The position numbers and the translations under genes were made by a program. This document shows, piece by piece, positions 7,172 to 14,462 of a DNA stretch of 39,149 nt. The stretch is from positions 1-39,149 of the IMG/VR virus record IMGVR_UViG_3300017744_004210. One strand, 5' to 3'. The number at the start of each line of letters is the position of its first letter. Position 1 is the first letter of the stretch. Below the pieces are notes generated by a model. The model ran no database searches, was not told the origin of the DNA, and saw only the letters and a list, made by a program, of their open reading frames with translations. The stretch is from a virus.

Positions 7172-7675
7172 TTAAATTAAATGCTTAGTTTTATAGTCAG
7201 TGATTAAAAAATGTAAGCTCCATCTTTTACCTTTTTTTACTTCTTCTACTCCATGAGAATCATCAAAACCGTGAGTATATAATCTACCTTTAAGATAGTC
7301 TACTTTTTTGTCTTTTATAAAAAATTCTCCACCTTCAAACTCTTTTTTCTCACTTAATTCTACACCCCCGTAAAAATGAAATGGAAGTTCTTTGGATAGA
7401 GTATTATTCCATATACCGTCCGTATGTTTTAAAAAAAAGTCCCCTTGTTCATACTTCAATATAGTAACTCTTTCTAATAGAGAATACTTTTTACCTATAT
7501 TTTTTTTAATAAAATCATCTATTAAGTTATATAGCCATGAATTAGTATCTATTTCATGATAGTTTTTTTGCTTTCTAATATTACTCTCCTGTAAAAAAAT
7601 TTTAGATTCATAAAGATTTTTAATTTTTCTACATTCAGGTTCAGACAAAATAAATTTATCAAAAGTACCTATCAT
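7172..7675 (-). CDS. 2-oxoglutarate/Fe(II) oxygenase (prolyl-4-hydroxylase-like)
   Basis: A 167-aa double-stranded beta-helix oxygenase. Iron ligands: HTD (His84, Asp86) and distal His141 in DDSHGVEEVKKGKRWSL. Arg151, ten residues later, would hold 2-oxoglutarate. Such enzymes hydroxylate proteins, small molecules, lipids or nucleic acids, and the substrate cannot be read from sequence. It starts one base from the nucleotidyltransferase stop (shared base) in the accessory block. A second, only distantly similar oxygenase lies at 8800-9363. Confidence 0.88.
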   Translation of the reverse strand: MIGTFDKFILSEPECRKIKNLYESKIFLQESNIRKQKNYHEIDTNSWLYNLIDDFIKKNIGKKYSLLERVTILKYEQGDFFLKHTDGIWNNTLSKELPFHFYGGVELSEKKEFEGGEFFIKDKKVDYLKGRLYTHGFDDSHGVEEVKKGKRWSLHFLITDYKTKHLI

Positions 7676-8040
7676 TATTCTCTGTTAATAATTGTGCCAT
7701 TTTTTCTCATCTGTTCTCTAATTTTAGTAGCAGATATTTCTTTTATATCTTGAGGGGGTACATGCTCTATAACTTCATAACCCACACCTCTACCGTAATT
7801 AATAGATTCGATATCTGGTACTATTGTGATTTTTATTCTACCTTCTTCTAAAAGGTCTTTTAACTCTTCAGATAGGTTCATAAGAACTTCATGAGGAGTC
7901 CAAGGCTGTTTTTCGTTAGGTTCTACATCTCTAATAGCTACCCATACGTTCTTACCTTCTTTTAATCTTTGGTCGATCAACCATCTATGGCCTTCATGCC
8001 ATGGTTGCCACCTTCCTATAAATAAACTATATGCCTTCAT
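7675..8040 (-). CDS. Nucleotidylyltransferase, cytidylyltransferase-like (HxGH family)
   Basis: A 121-aa Rossmann-like nucleotidyl transferase. The N-terminus SLFIGRWQPWHEGH places the HxGH nucleotide site at His15 and His18. The C-terminal KEISATKIREQM is the matching ISxTxxR motif. Relatives make CDP-glycerol, ADP-heptose, NAD or CoA intermediates by joining a nucleotide to a phosphate. It overlaps the HAD gene by 14 bases and shares the operon with a P-loop kinase, so it probably activates a phosphorylated sugar or similar compound for the nearby glycosyltransferases. Substrate unknown. Confidence 0.88.
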   Translation of the reverse strand: MKAYSLFIGRWQPWHEGHRWLIDQRLKEGKNVWVAIRDVEPNEKQPWTPHEVLMNLSEELKDLLEEGRIKITIVPDIESINYGRGVGYEVIEHVPPQDIKEISATKIREQMRKNGTIINRE

Positions 8041-8365
8041 CTCTTTTTACATTTATTGCAATTGCTCGATCGCCAGGTTTTTTAGGGTCCATATCATTTA
8101 TAAGATATCTAGGTCCTCTTTCAATTTGCATTATTAATTTGTGGTAAGGTACACCATTTTTAGCTAATTCATGTTCAGTATGCTCTCTTAAATATTCCGG
8201 ACGAGCTGTAGTAAGTATAATCATATGACCTTCGTCATTAACCTGCTGTAAGTACTGTTTAGTACTCTTAATAACCTGGGCTTCAGAAGTTTCATAGGTT
8301 TCAAACTTTCTATATATAAATATCGTTCCGTCAATATCAACGAAGTATGTGTTTTTCTTATCCAA
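8027..8365 (-). CDS. HAD-superfamily phosphatase-like protein (TTG start)
   Basis: A 112-aa HAD-fold protein with motif I FVDIDGTIF (8-16; nucleophile Asp10, acid Asp12), motif II in ILTTARPE (50-57) and a short C-terminal motif (LINDMDPKKPGDRA). It is near the minimum size for a HAD hydrolase and lacks a cap, so it would suit a larger substrate or a small phosphate ester. The start is a TTG at 8365 inside the end of the kinase gene (TTGGATAA); no ATG lies near enough to keep motif I. It follows the kinase and precedes the nucleotidyltransferase, suggesting one phosphate-handling pathway. Confidence 0.82.
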   Translation of the reverse strand: MDKKNTYFVDIDGTIFIYRKFETYETSEAQVIKSTKQYLQQVNDEGHMIILTTARPEYLREHTEHELAKNGVPYHKLIMQIERGPRYLINDMDPKKPGDRAIAINVKRDEGI

Positions 8366-8798
8366 TATATTTTTTTATTTTTTTTAATGATTCATCTTCG
8401 CTGTCTAAAGTAGTATCTACTTCTAAATAATCTATTATAGGTTTTTGAAAATTTAAAACGTGATAATGTTCTCTTCCTCTAGTTTTATAGCTTTTATCAT
8501 AATAACAGTAAAACTCCCACATAAACCATTTACCGTCTTTAAACTCTTCTCTTTGGTCTAAATAAGGAGTTACTAATGATACAATAACGTCTTTGCCTTG
8601 ATTATGTAAATAAAGTGCTATTTTCTGAGCTGCATCTATATTAGCTATTCTGCCTTTCATAGAATAATCTTTGTTATCAAATAGCAGTCTCATCTCATCG
8701 CCATCTATTCTATAAGCGTGAGGTAAAACTTCTTCTTTTAACTTATCAGCTAAAACTGTTTTGCCAGATCCAGGTTGGCCTATAAACCAGTATATCAT
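8358..8798 (-). CDS. P-loop kinase resembling adenylylsulfate (APS) kinase
   Basis: A 146-aa kinase with Walker A GQPGSGKT (7-14), then AYRIDGDEMRLLF (28-40), matching the DGDnvR motif of CysC-type kinases, and DYSMKGRIANIDAAQKIALYLH followed by VIVSLVTPYLDQRE. The pattern is that of APS kinase, which phosphorylates adenylylsulfate to PAPS. Related phage kinases act on other hydroxyls, so true APS activity is uncertain. No ATP sulfurylase is seen in the window. It overlaps the HAD gene by 8 bases and is two bases from the 2OG oxygenase gene. Confidence 0.83.
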   Translation of the reverse strand: MIYWFIGQPGSGKTVLADKLKEEVLPHAYRIDGDEMRLLFDNKDYSMKGRIANIDAAQKIALYLHNQGKDVIVSLVTPYLDQREEFKDGKWFMWEFYCYYDKSYKTRGREHYHVLNFQKPIIDYLEVDTTLDSEDESLKKIKKYIG

Positions 8799-8799
8799 A

Positions 8800-9363
8800 T
8801 TATATAGTTTTTTTCTTAAGTGAATTAGCTTCTATAAAAATAGTGCAACTCCATCGCTCTCCTAAAGTTATAGGAGTTACCCAATGTAGTTTACCTTGAC
8901 TAAATATAGTTACATTTCCAATTTCTTGACTTATTTTAATATCATTTTCATCGTGTACCCATAATTCTCCTCCTTTATACTCATCTGTTGAACTAAATTG
9001 TATTAGGACTGTATAATGTCTTGCTCTCTTTATGGTTTTTTTATCCTTAGAAAGTACATCATCTATATGCGGCTTAAATTCTAATCCTTTTGTATATTTT
9101 TGAATAATAAATTCCCATCCTAAACTTACGATTGGTAAATTTAACTCATTAACCCAATCCATTATCCTTTTATTAATCCAATCGTATTTAATATCTGAAG
9201 TCCATGGTAGATGTTCAGCTAAATTATGTCCTCCTTGCGGATCGTGAATTGCATCGTTAACATCAGGATGGTATGTACCGATTACTCTATCTTGCAAGTT
9301 AGTAACATACCCTCGTATTTTATCAATCTCTAATGAATTAAATAAAACTTTCTGATGTAACAT
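8800..9363 (-). CDS. 2-oxoglutarate/Fe(II) oxygenase 2
   Basis: A 187-aa oxygenase with iron motif PHIDD (His99, Asp101), strand GGELWVHDEND (131-141), and distal LHWVTPITLGERWS with His160 and Arg170 ten residues later for 2-oxoglutarate. The layout is that of prolyl-hydroxylase-like 2OG-Fe(II) enzymes common in T4-like marine phages. It differs enough from the oxygenase at 7172-7675 that a recent duplication is unlikely. It sits between a kinase and a glycosyltransferase, so a role in modifying a sugar or lipid is possible but not shown. Confidence 0.88.
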   Translation of the reverse strand: MLHQKVLFNSLEIDKIRGYVTNLQDRVIGTYHPDVNDAIHDPQGGHNLAEHLPWTSDIKYDWINKRIMDWVNELNLPIVSLGWEFIIQKYTKGLEFKPHIDDVLSKDKKTIKRARHYTVLIQFSSTDEYKGGELWVHDENDIKISQEIGNVTIFSQGKLHWVTPITLGERWSCTIFIEANSLKKKTI

Positions 9364-9371
9364 TGTTAATG

Positions 9372-10097
9372 TTATATTGTTGATTTTAATTTAGTAGTAT
9401 TTTCCCATCCTATATGTCTTACATAACCATTCTCAAAAATAGCAGCTTTGAATCCTAAGTCTCCATATTTTTTACTTATTGCAAGTTCTATTTCTAAAAG
9501 AGATTCCGGAATATTAACTAATTTATCTGATATATGTTTAGTAAAAGGACTTATAGTTTTATAATCTTTATATCTACGCAGTCCAGGATTAAAAGTAAAA
9601 CCAGACCACCCTTTAAAATCTTCGAGATAAAAGAATTTGCTAACAAAAAGCGGTTGATTATCTTCTAAATAAGTAACAAACTTATAGTCTTTTCCTACTG
9701 GGTGATCCATAGTATCATTTAGTTCTCTTAACCAGACTGTAATCAATTTAGAGTCTACATCCATCAATTTAAATGAATGTTCTATGAAATATGACTGGTA
9801 AAATTTCCAATCGTCCTCCAAGTGAAAAATATACTGGGTCTCAACTAAATTATAAGCATAATCTATACTTTTTATTTGACCTTGTCTTTTTTTATTAAAA
9901 ATTAAACTATAATCATACTCTTTTAATAATGAACTTAAAATTTTATTTGCTTCTTCTTTAAATTTTTTATCTCCACTATCATCTATTAATAAAAACTTAG
10001 TTATAGGGTAAGTATTAAATTTGTTAAAACTTTCTATAGTTCTAGTTAGTAAGTCTAATCTACCACAGCTTGTTAATACGACGGTAACTTCTTTCAT
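9372..10097 (-). CDS. Glycosyltransferase, family 2-like (GT-A)
   Basis: A 241-aa GT-A enzyme: N-terminal VTVVLTSCGRLDLLTRTIESF (4-24), FLLIDDSGD (35-43) for nucleotide-sugar binding, RQGQIKSIDYAYN (71-83), and metal-binding FHLEDDW (91-97). The C-terminal third (FSG/GWSGFTFNPGLRRYKDY region) is less typical. It probably transfers a sugar from a nucleotide donor in the cytoplasm. It overlaps the next gene upstream by four bases. The acceptor is unknown; the target could be phage DNA, host glycan or virion protein. Confidence 0.82.
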   Translation of the reverse strand: MKEVTVVLTSCGRLDLLTRTIESFNKFNTYPITKFLLIDDSGDKKFKEEANKILSSLLKEYDYSLIFNKKRQGQIKSIDYAYNLVETQYIFHLEDDWKFYQSYFIEHSFKLMDVDSKLITVWLRELNDTMDHPVGKDYKFVTYLEDNQPLFVSKFFYLEDFKGWSGFTFNPGLRRYKDYKTISPFTKHISDKLVNIPESLLEIELAISKKYGDLGFKAAIFENGYVRHIGWENTTKLKSTI

Positions 10098-10840
10098 ATA
10101 AAAGGACGGGTATCTTTTAAGTTACTAAACTGATCTAATAATTCCAACTTTCTAGGTCCTCCTAAATGATCAAAGTTATTAAAATTATTATCTAAAAAAT
10201 AAAAAGGAGTAATATCTATACTATCTAAAAATTGATAAGTAAACATACAACACCCGGCTGAGCCAAATAGAACTTCCCTTTTATTTATTTTATATTTTTT
10301 ATCTATAAATGAGGAAAAAAATAATTGAGTATTTCTATATTCTTTGATGAGTTTATTTTTTAAAGAATCGTCATTAAAGTACATCAAACCTAAATTATTA
10401 ATAAATTTACTTTTTCCTTTCCAATAGTTTAATTCATTATCTATACCCTCTTTTTGCATTAAGAGTTTCATTTTAAAAGTATTTTCGCATTCTAGTTTAC
10501 ATTCAAAACCTATTTTAAAATCAGAGGGTACCTTTAATTCTTTTTTAATAAAAAGATCACCATCGGTAATAATAAATTCACCGTCGATAGTCTCAGCGGC
10601 GTCAAACTTTAAATCGTCTAAAAAAATAAATTCTTTTTTAGGAGCTGGTATCAGCTTTACATTTAAGTCTTGAAAAAGAGGAAAATTGTATACGTCTGTA
10701 AATACTACCTTTTCGTATAAACTCGGAGCTTCTTTAATAGATTTTTTAAATAAAAACTGTATATATTTATGAGAAGCTAAAGTATTTTTATTCCAACTTC
10801 CTTTTTTAAATCTATCGCTATAAGTCCATACTAACTTCAC
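10094..10840 (-). CDS. Putative glycosyltransferase-like protein (248 aa, GTG start)
   Basis: A 248-aa protein starting at GTG (GTGA overlap with the stop of the secreted-protein gene). I do not place it in a named family with certainty. It looks like a GT-A protein: MKLVWTYSDRFKKGSWN opening, FTDVYNFPLF, then EFIITDGDLFI (88-98) with a DxD-like Asp93/Asp95 pair, and a LFGSAGCCMFTYQFLD segment near 190-205. It is coupled to the family-2 glycosyltransferase, supporting a joint sugar-transfer role. Function is inferred from context and one motif. Confidence 0.6.
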   Translation of the reverse strand: MKLVWTYSDRFKKGSWNKNTLASHKYIQFLFKKSIKEAPSLYEKVVFTDVYNFPLFQDLNVKLIPAPKKEFIFLDDLKFDAAETIDGEFIITDGDLFIKKELKVPSDFKIGFECKLECENTFKMKLLMQKEGIDNELNYWKGKSKFINNLGLMYFNDDSLKNKLIKEYRNTQLFFSSFIDKKYKINKREVLFGSAGCCMFTYQFLDSIDITPFYFLDNNFNNFDHLGGPRKLELLDQFSNLKDTRPFI

Positions 10841-11166
10841 TGTATTCTAGTCCAAAGCCATGCTCTAACTGAGTTTGGTTTATTAATAACCATCGTTTCG
10901 TTACCAATAAATAAACCTAATCTATATGCATCTTCAGTATCATATCTATTAATATGCATATCTCCGTTATCCATTGTAATTTCACCAGTGGCTAATACTT
11001 TAGTTGCACTTTTTCTTACAAATACTACTTTCTCAGCCTTTCTACTAATTACCAATACTTCCCCATCTAAGTTATACCATGCACCTAGTGCATCATAGGG
11101 TACCTCCTCTTGCCCGAAGGTAAGAGAAGATACTACTAATGATATAAAAAGTAAAAACTTACGCAT
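10837..11166 (-). CDS. Small exported protein (109 aa) with signal peptide
   Basis: MRKFLLFISLVVSSLTFG-Q is a clear Sec signal peptide (1-18) of the Bacteroidota type. The mature 90 aa look like a small beta-rich domain with ALGAWYNLDGEVLVISRKAEK (26-46), a GEITMDNGDMHINRY stretch and VRAWLWTRIQ at the end. No cysteine follows the cleavage site, so it is not a lipoprotein; it should be periplasmic. No family is recognised. It overlaps the queC stop by 8 bases. An exported phage protein could act on the host envelope or block superinfection; both are guesses. Confidence 0.75.
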   Translation of the reverse strand: MRKFLLFISLVVSSLTFGQEEVPYDALGAWYNLDGEVLVISRKAEKVVFVRKSATKVLATGEITMDNGDMHINRYDTEDAYRLGLFIGNETMVINKPNSVRAWLWTRIQ

Positions 11167-11950
11167 ATTGTGCTAATAGTTTTTCGACATGTGCTTTCGC
11201 AACACTATATTCAACTTCTCCAGTTTCATCCTCATATTGTACAGGGTCATCCACACCCAAGTTGATGAATGCTTCAATCCTTTCAACAGATGATGCTGAT
11301 TTATAGTCGCTATTACCGCTAGGATAGGGCTTGTAAGAAGTATTAGTACGTTTGTAAACTTCATCAAACTCAATTCCGAGCTCGTTAACCAATCTTTGTC
11401 CATCTTTTAAAATTCCAAGTTTATCAGTATCTAAGTAAGGAGTAGCATAATTTACTTTATCTGCATCCCAGTTACCTAATCTAAAGGCATAATCATCAGC
11501 ATCTCTAAACTCCTGTCTACAGTCTGGATATATTGCATGATCTCCTGCATGTATACCTAGAGCAATATCAGTCTCTAAACCATTTGCATTAGCTTCAGAC
11601 AAAGCAACTGCTTGAACTATAGAAGCAAATATTTTATTTCTATTGGGTACTACAGTAGCTTTCATATTATCTTCTTCATAATGACCTTCCGGTACATCAT
11701 CTCCTCCAGTTACTAATGCTGAGTTAAGAAGATTAACTAATCCGTCAAGTTTAATAACTTGATATTTAATATTCTGACCATTAGCATTTAAATAATCTAC
11801 TAATGATTGAGCTCTTTCGAGCTCTACTCTATGCTTCTGACCATAATCAAAAGATAAAGCAGTTACATTATCATACTCAGATAAACATCTAAGTAATAGA
11901 GTTGAGGAGTCCATCCCTCCTGAAAGACTAACTACGACATTTTTCGCCAT
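11159..11950 (-). CDS. queC: 7-cyano-7-deazaguanine (preQ0) synthase, lacking the usual zinc cysteines
   Basis: QueC converts 7-carboxy-7-deazaguanine to preQ0 using ATP and ammonia. The 263-aa protein has the PP-loop SLSGGMDSS (8-16), ALSFDYGQKHRVEL (31-44), VVPNRNKIFASIVQAVAL (100-117) and GIHAGDHAIYPDCRQEF (132-148), all typical. The C-terminal zinc site, normally four cysteines (SCY...CGxCxxC), reads TNTSYKPYPSGNSDYKSASS (202-221): the cysteine positions hold Tyr206, Asp215, Ser218 and Ser221. The only cysteines left are Cys22 and Cys144. The gene is 7 kb from queD/queE. Catalytic parts look intact, but the loss of zinc is unusual. Confidence 0.9.
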   Translation of the reverse strand: MAKNVVVSLSGGMDSSTLLLRCLSEYDNVTALSFDYGQKHRVELERAQSLVDYLNANGQNIKYQVIKLDGLVNLLNSALVTGGDDVPEGHYEEDNMKATVVPNRNKIFASIVQAVALSEANANGLETDIALGIHAGDHAIYPDCRQEFRDADDYAFRLGNWDADKVNYATPYLDTDKLGILKDGQRLVNELGIEFDEVYKRTNTSYKPYPSGNSDYKSASSVERIEAFINLGVDDPVQYEDETGEVEYSVAKAHVEKLLAQYA

Positions 11951-12001
11951 TTTATATAATAATTAAATTTTGCCAGGTATTATTGAGCGTATAGGCTAAC
12001 G

Positions 12002-12298
12002 CTATTCTAATATTGAAGTTAAGGATTCTTTTACAGATTCCCAACGATCAACATAACTTTTTAAATCGTAAGTTTTACCTTCTACGTTTAGTTTTTCTCT
12101 AGCTATAGTTCTTAATGCGTTACCAAAGTTTGAAGGGTAGCTTATATTTTTAATATATTCAGTATCTTTTTCTCCTTTGATTACTCTTTCATATACTGTA
12201 TATCCATTATTAGGAGAACGGGTAATAAAAAAAGGTTCCATAACAGGATCTTCTATTATAGTATCAGTTGCAGGTATTGAATTAGGATTTCTTAACAT
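12002..12298 (-). CDS. Hypothetical protein (98 aa)
   Basis: A 98-aa soluble protein of unknown family. It has a beta-rich middle (PFFITRSPNNGYTVYERVIKG region) and a helical C-terminal half (FGNALRTIAREKLN, then SYVDRWESVKESLTSILE). Its ATG touches the thioredoxin stop, so the two are probably co-translated. About 50 bases separate its TAG stop from queC. It could be a small phage regulator, but nothing in the sequence shows it. Confidence 0.7.
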   Translation of the reverse strand: MLRNPNSIPATDTIIEDPVMEPFFITRSPNNGYTVYERVIKGEKDTEYIKNISYPSNFGNALRTIAREKLNVEGKTYDLKSYVDRWESVKESLTSILE

Positions 12299-12564
12299 TA
12301 TGATAGTATTAGTTCAGTTAATTCTGTTTGGTTTAATCTTCCTTCTAGCGCTTTACTAGAACCGTCTTCTCTTATAAGAATAGTAGTTGGTACAGTATCT
12401 ACTTTATATTTATTAGCTAATCCAGAAGTATCTTTATCTATATCAATATCTAAAAAATCTACTTGATCTGAATAGCTAGGGATAGTTTTATCCCACGTTT
12501 TGCTATAAACTTTGCATGGCCCACACCATGAAGCATAAAATTTAATTATCTTTTTTGCCGCCAT
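12298..12564 (-). CDS. Thioredoxin-like protein
   Basis: An 88-aa thioredoxin fold with redox motif WCGPC at residues 13-17 and cis-proline in TVPTTILI (59-66). It is short for thioredoxin (about 105) but keeps the core. No signal peptide is seen, so it acts in the cytoplasm as a disulfide reductant. The likely partner is the phage ribonucleotide reductase encoded 7 kb upstream in the same direction, whose C-terminal CLSC pair needs such a donor. Start overlaps a 52-aa ORF by 23 bases. Confidence 0.93.
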   Translation of the reverse strand: MAAKKIIKFYASWCGPCKVYSKTWDKTIPSYSDQVDFLDIDIDKDTSGLANKYKVDTVPTTILIREDGSSKALEGRLNQTELTELILS

Positions 12565-12700
12565 ATCTATTGTTTGCTTTTTTATAATGATCCGCTTTTG
12601 AAAATTTGCGTGGTTTTTTAGAATCGTTGCCTCCGAATTTCATAGCTTTTAACCACTCTTTTAATTGTATTACTTTTTGTTTAGTAGAAGATTTTGACAT
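12542..12700 (-). CDS. Small basic hypothetical protein (52 aa)
   Basis: A 52-codon ORF starting at ATG 12700, 15 bases after a copy of the CTTATATTATAA-type element, and ending inside thioredoxin. The product begins MSKSSTKQKVIQLKEWLK and is rich in Lys and Gly/Asn (FGGNDSKKPRKFSKADHYKK). It may bind nucleic acid, but no family is recognised. The promoter-like element and translational overlap with thioredoxin make it a credible first gene of a short transcript. Confidence 0.55.
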   Translation of the reverse strand: MSKSSTKQKVIQLKEWLKAMKFGGNDSKKPRKFSKADHYKKANNRYGGKKDN

Positions 12701-12715
12701 ATGTTTATTATTATA

Positions 12716-12727
12716 CTATAATATAAG
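12716..12727 (-). promoter_or_regulatory. CTTATATTATAG element before the 52-aa gene
   Basis: Minus-strand CTTATATTATAG, 11 of 12 matching the copies before the polymerase and gp32. It lies 15 bases upstream of the ATG at 12700 in a 52-base gap after a glycosyltransferase gene. Likely a phage promoter core; not proven. Confidence 0.45.
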
Positions 12728-12752
12728 AAAAGTACCGCTAAATCCCAACTTT

Positions 12753-14462
12753 TTAACCTGCATTTTCTCTTCTTTCTTCAGGTTTATAGTACTTTATTCT
12801 ATCTTGCCAAATAGGTGAAGCTAATAGTACTCCTGCTTTAATATAATCTTCTTTTTGTTTCTGAAATACATGAGACATCCAAGTCTGTTCATAAGGATGT
12901 TGCCATTTTATTTCTAAAAAAACTTTTTTATTACCTTCTTTTGACATAATCATAGGCCAATTAGTATAAGTTACTTCACCATCTATATAAGTTAACCCAT
13001 CTATATTTTTTATATTGTTAAAAATAGTTCTAGGAGCGTTATTAGATTTTCCTCCTTTTGGTAATTGAGTATTACCAGGAAAAAATTTATTTCTTACACC
13101 TTGAGGTACGTTATACCAACTAGTCTGAATATCATTATCCCAGTATACTTCTGTAAAAGATAGTTTTAAAAAATCTAAATTATCAGTAAGCATTATTTTA
13201 TGTAGTAAAGTATACAAATTAGGAATATATTTTCTTAAACCATTTCTACAGAATTTTCCTTCTAATTCAGGAGGGTTAGAAGTCATATCATCTTCAAAGA
13301 AAAAATAATAATCGGCATCTGATTTATCGAAGTGTTCAGCTGCTGCTTGTCTTCCTCCACATATTCCTTTATTACCTTCTAACCAGATATACTCGAAATT
13401 ATATTCATCAGCAATTTTTTTATTTTCTTCTTGAGCATTTTTATCAATAGAATTGTCTAATAATACCTTGAAAGGTTTTTCTAACCATTCAGGAGTTTTT
13501 TTCATTGATTCAATAGTATGAAGGAGTTGTTCTGGAAAATTAAAAGTAAGTATATATAAATTAGTTTTTATGCTGTCAAGTTGTTTTTGACTAATTATTA
13601 TTTCAGGTTTAACGTTACTTTCTATAGGAACTAATTTTACATTATCATCTAAAATTGCTTGAGTAAATTTTAAAATTAATCCATTATCATCTAGTTGATA
13701 TCTCCTATATCTTGCTGGTTCAGAAACGGCCATTATAGCAAAAATACTTTCTTCAGTACCCATTAGACCTTCACTCAAGCTATCACTCAAGTAAGAATAA
13801 TAAGTTGAATTTGCTTCACTTATTGCTTCTTTATGTCCTCCAAAAAACCCTCCTCTACATACAATGTCTACTTCTGCACCTGCAAATCGGTTGATATCAT
13901 TCCATTTAAATCCGTGAATTTCATCTCCATTAAGATAGGGCCACGATAAAAATAAAAAATTATCAGTATAGTCTGCTACTTTATCTAAAACTTTATTTTC
14001 GACTAAATGAGTTTTTGGAACAGTATTAGTTATTCCTGCATCTAACCAATAAAAATACTCGGTATTAAAATTATTGTAAAGACTAGCATCATGAAGCATA
14101 AACATTTTAGACATTACTACTGGGTTATAGTATTCTAAAGTAGCTTGTGGGCTTGTAGTTAACCATCCTCCTTCTCCAGTTATGTTTAACCATTCTTTGC
14201 TAGTTCTTATACCTTGTGTCTTATCCCAATGAGGAGCATATAAATTAGTTTTTAAATCTTCTAACTCAGTAATTTTTATAAAAGTATTTTCAGGTTTTCT
14301 ATGCTTCCACACAAACTCTTCTAATTCTTTAGGTAAGAAAAGTATCATATTAGCATCTATCTGTAAAAACTCTTCGAATTTAGATAAATAATGGCTTTCG
14401 AAATTTCTTTCGTCTCTACCTATATTCCATAACCCTGATACTATAGTAACGTTTTTTGGCAT
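12753..14462 (-). CDS. Two-domain glycosyltransferase: HtrL/YibB-like plus GT2-like
   Basis: A 569-aa fusion. Residues 1 to about 275 resemble the HtrL/YibB (WlaTC) domain: TIVSGLWNIGRDERNFE (6-22), FYWLDAGIT (137-145), CRGGFFGGHKEAI (202-214) and LMGTEESIFAIM (233-244). About 297-560 is a GT-A domain with LYILTFNFPEQLLHTIESM (302-320), WLEGNKGICGGRQAAAEHF (360-378) and the metal motif FFFEDDM (387-393). Two transferase domains in one chain suggest two successive sugar additions. Its end is followed by 52 non-coding bases. The start overlaps carbamoyltransferase 2, linking sugar transfer with carbamoylation. Confidence 0.78.
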   Translation of the reverse strand: MPKNVTIVSGLWNIGRDERNFESHYLSKFEEFLQIDANMILFLPKELEEFVWKHRKPENTFIKITELEDLKTNLYAPHWDKTQGIRTSKEWLNITGEGGWLTTSPQATLEYYNPVVMSKMFMLHDASLYNNFNTEYFYWLDAGITNTVPKTHLVENKVLDKVADYTDNFLFLSWPYLNGDEIHGFKWNDINRFAGAEVDIVCRGGFFGGHKEAISEANSTYYSYLSDSLSEGLMGTEESIFAIMAVSEPARYRRYQLDDNGLILKFTQAILDDNVKLVPIESNVKPEIIISQKQLDSIKTNLYILTFNFPEQLLHTIESMKKTPEWLEKPFKVLLDNSIDKNAQEENKKIADEYNFEYIWLEGNKGICGGRQAAAEHFDKSDADYYFFFEDDMTSNPPELEGKFCRNGLRKYIPNLYTLLHKIMLTDNLDFLKLSFTEVYWDNDIQTSWYNVPQGVRNKFFPGNTQLPKGGKSNNAPRTIFNNIKNIDGLTYIDGEVTYTNWPMIMSKEGNKKVFLEIKWQHPYEQTWMSHVFQKQKEDYIKAGVLLASPIWQDRIKYYKPEERRENAG

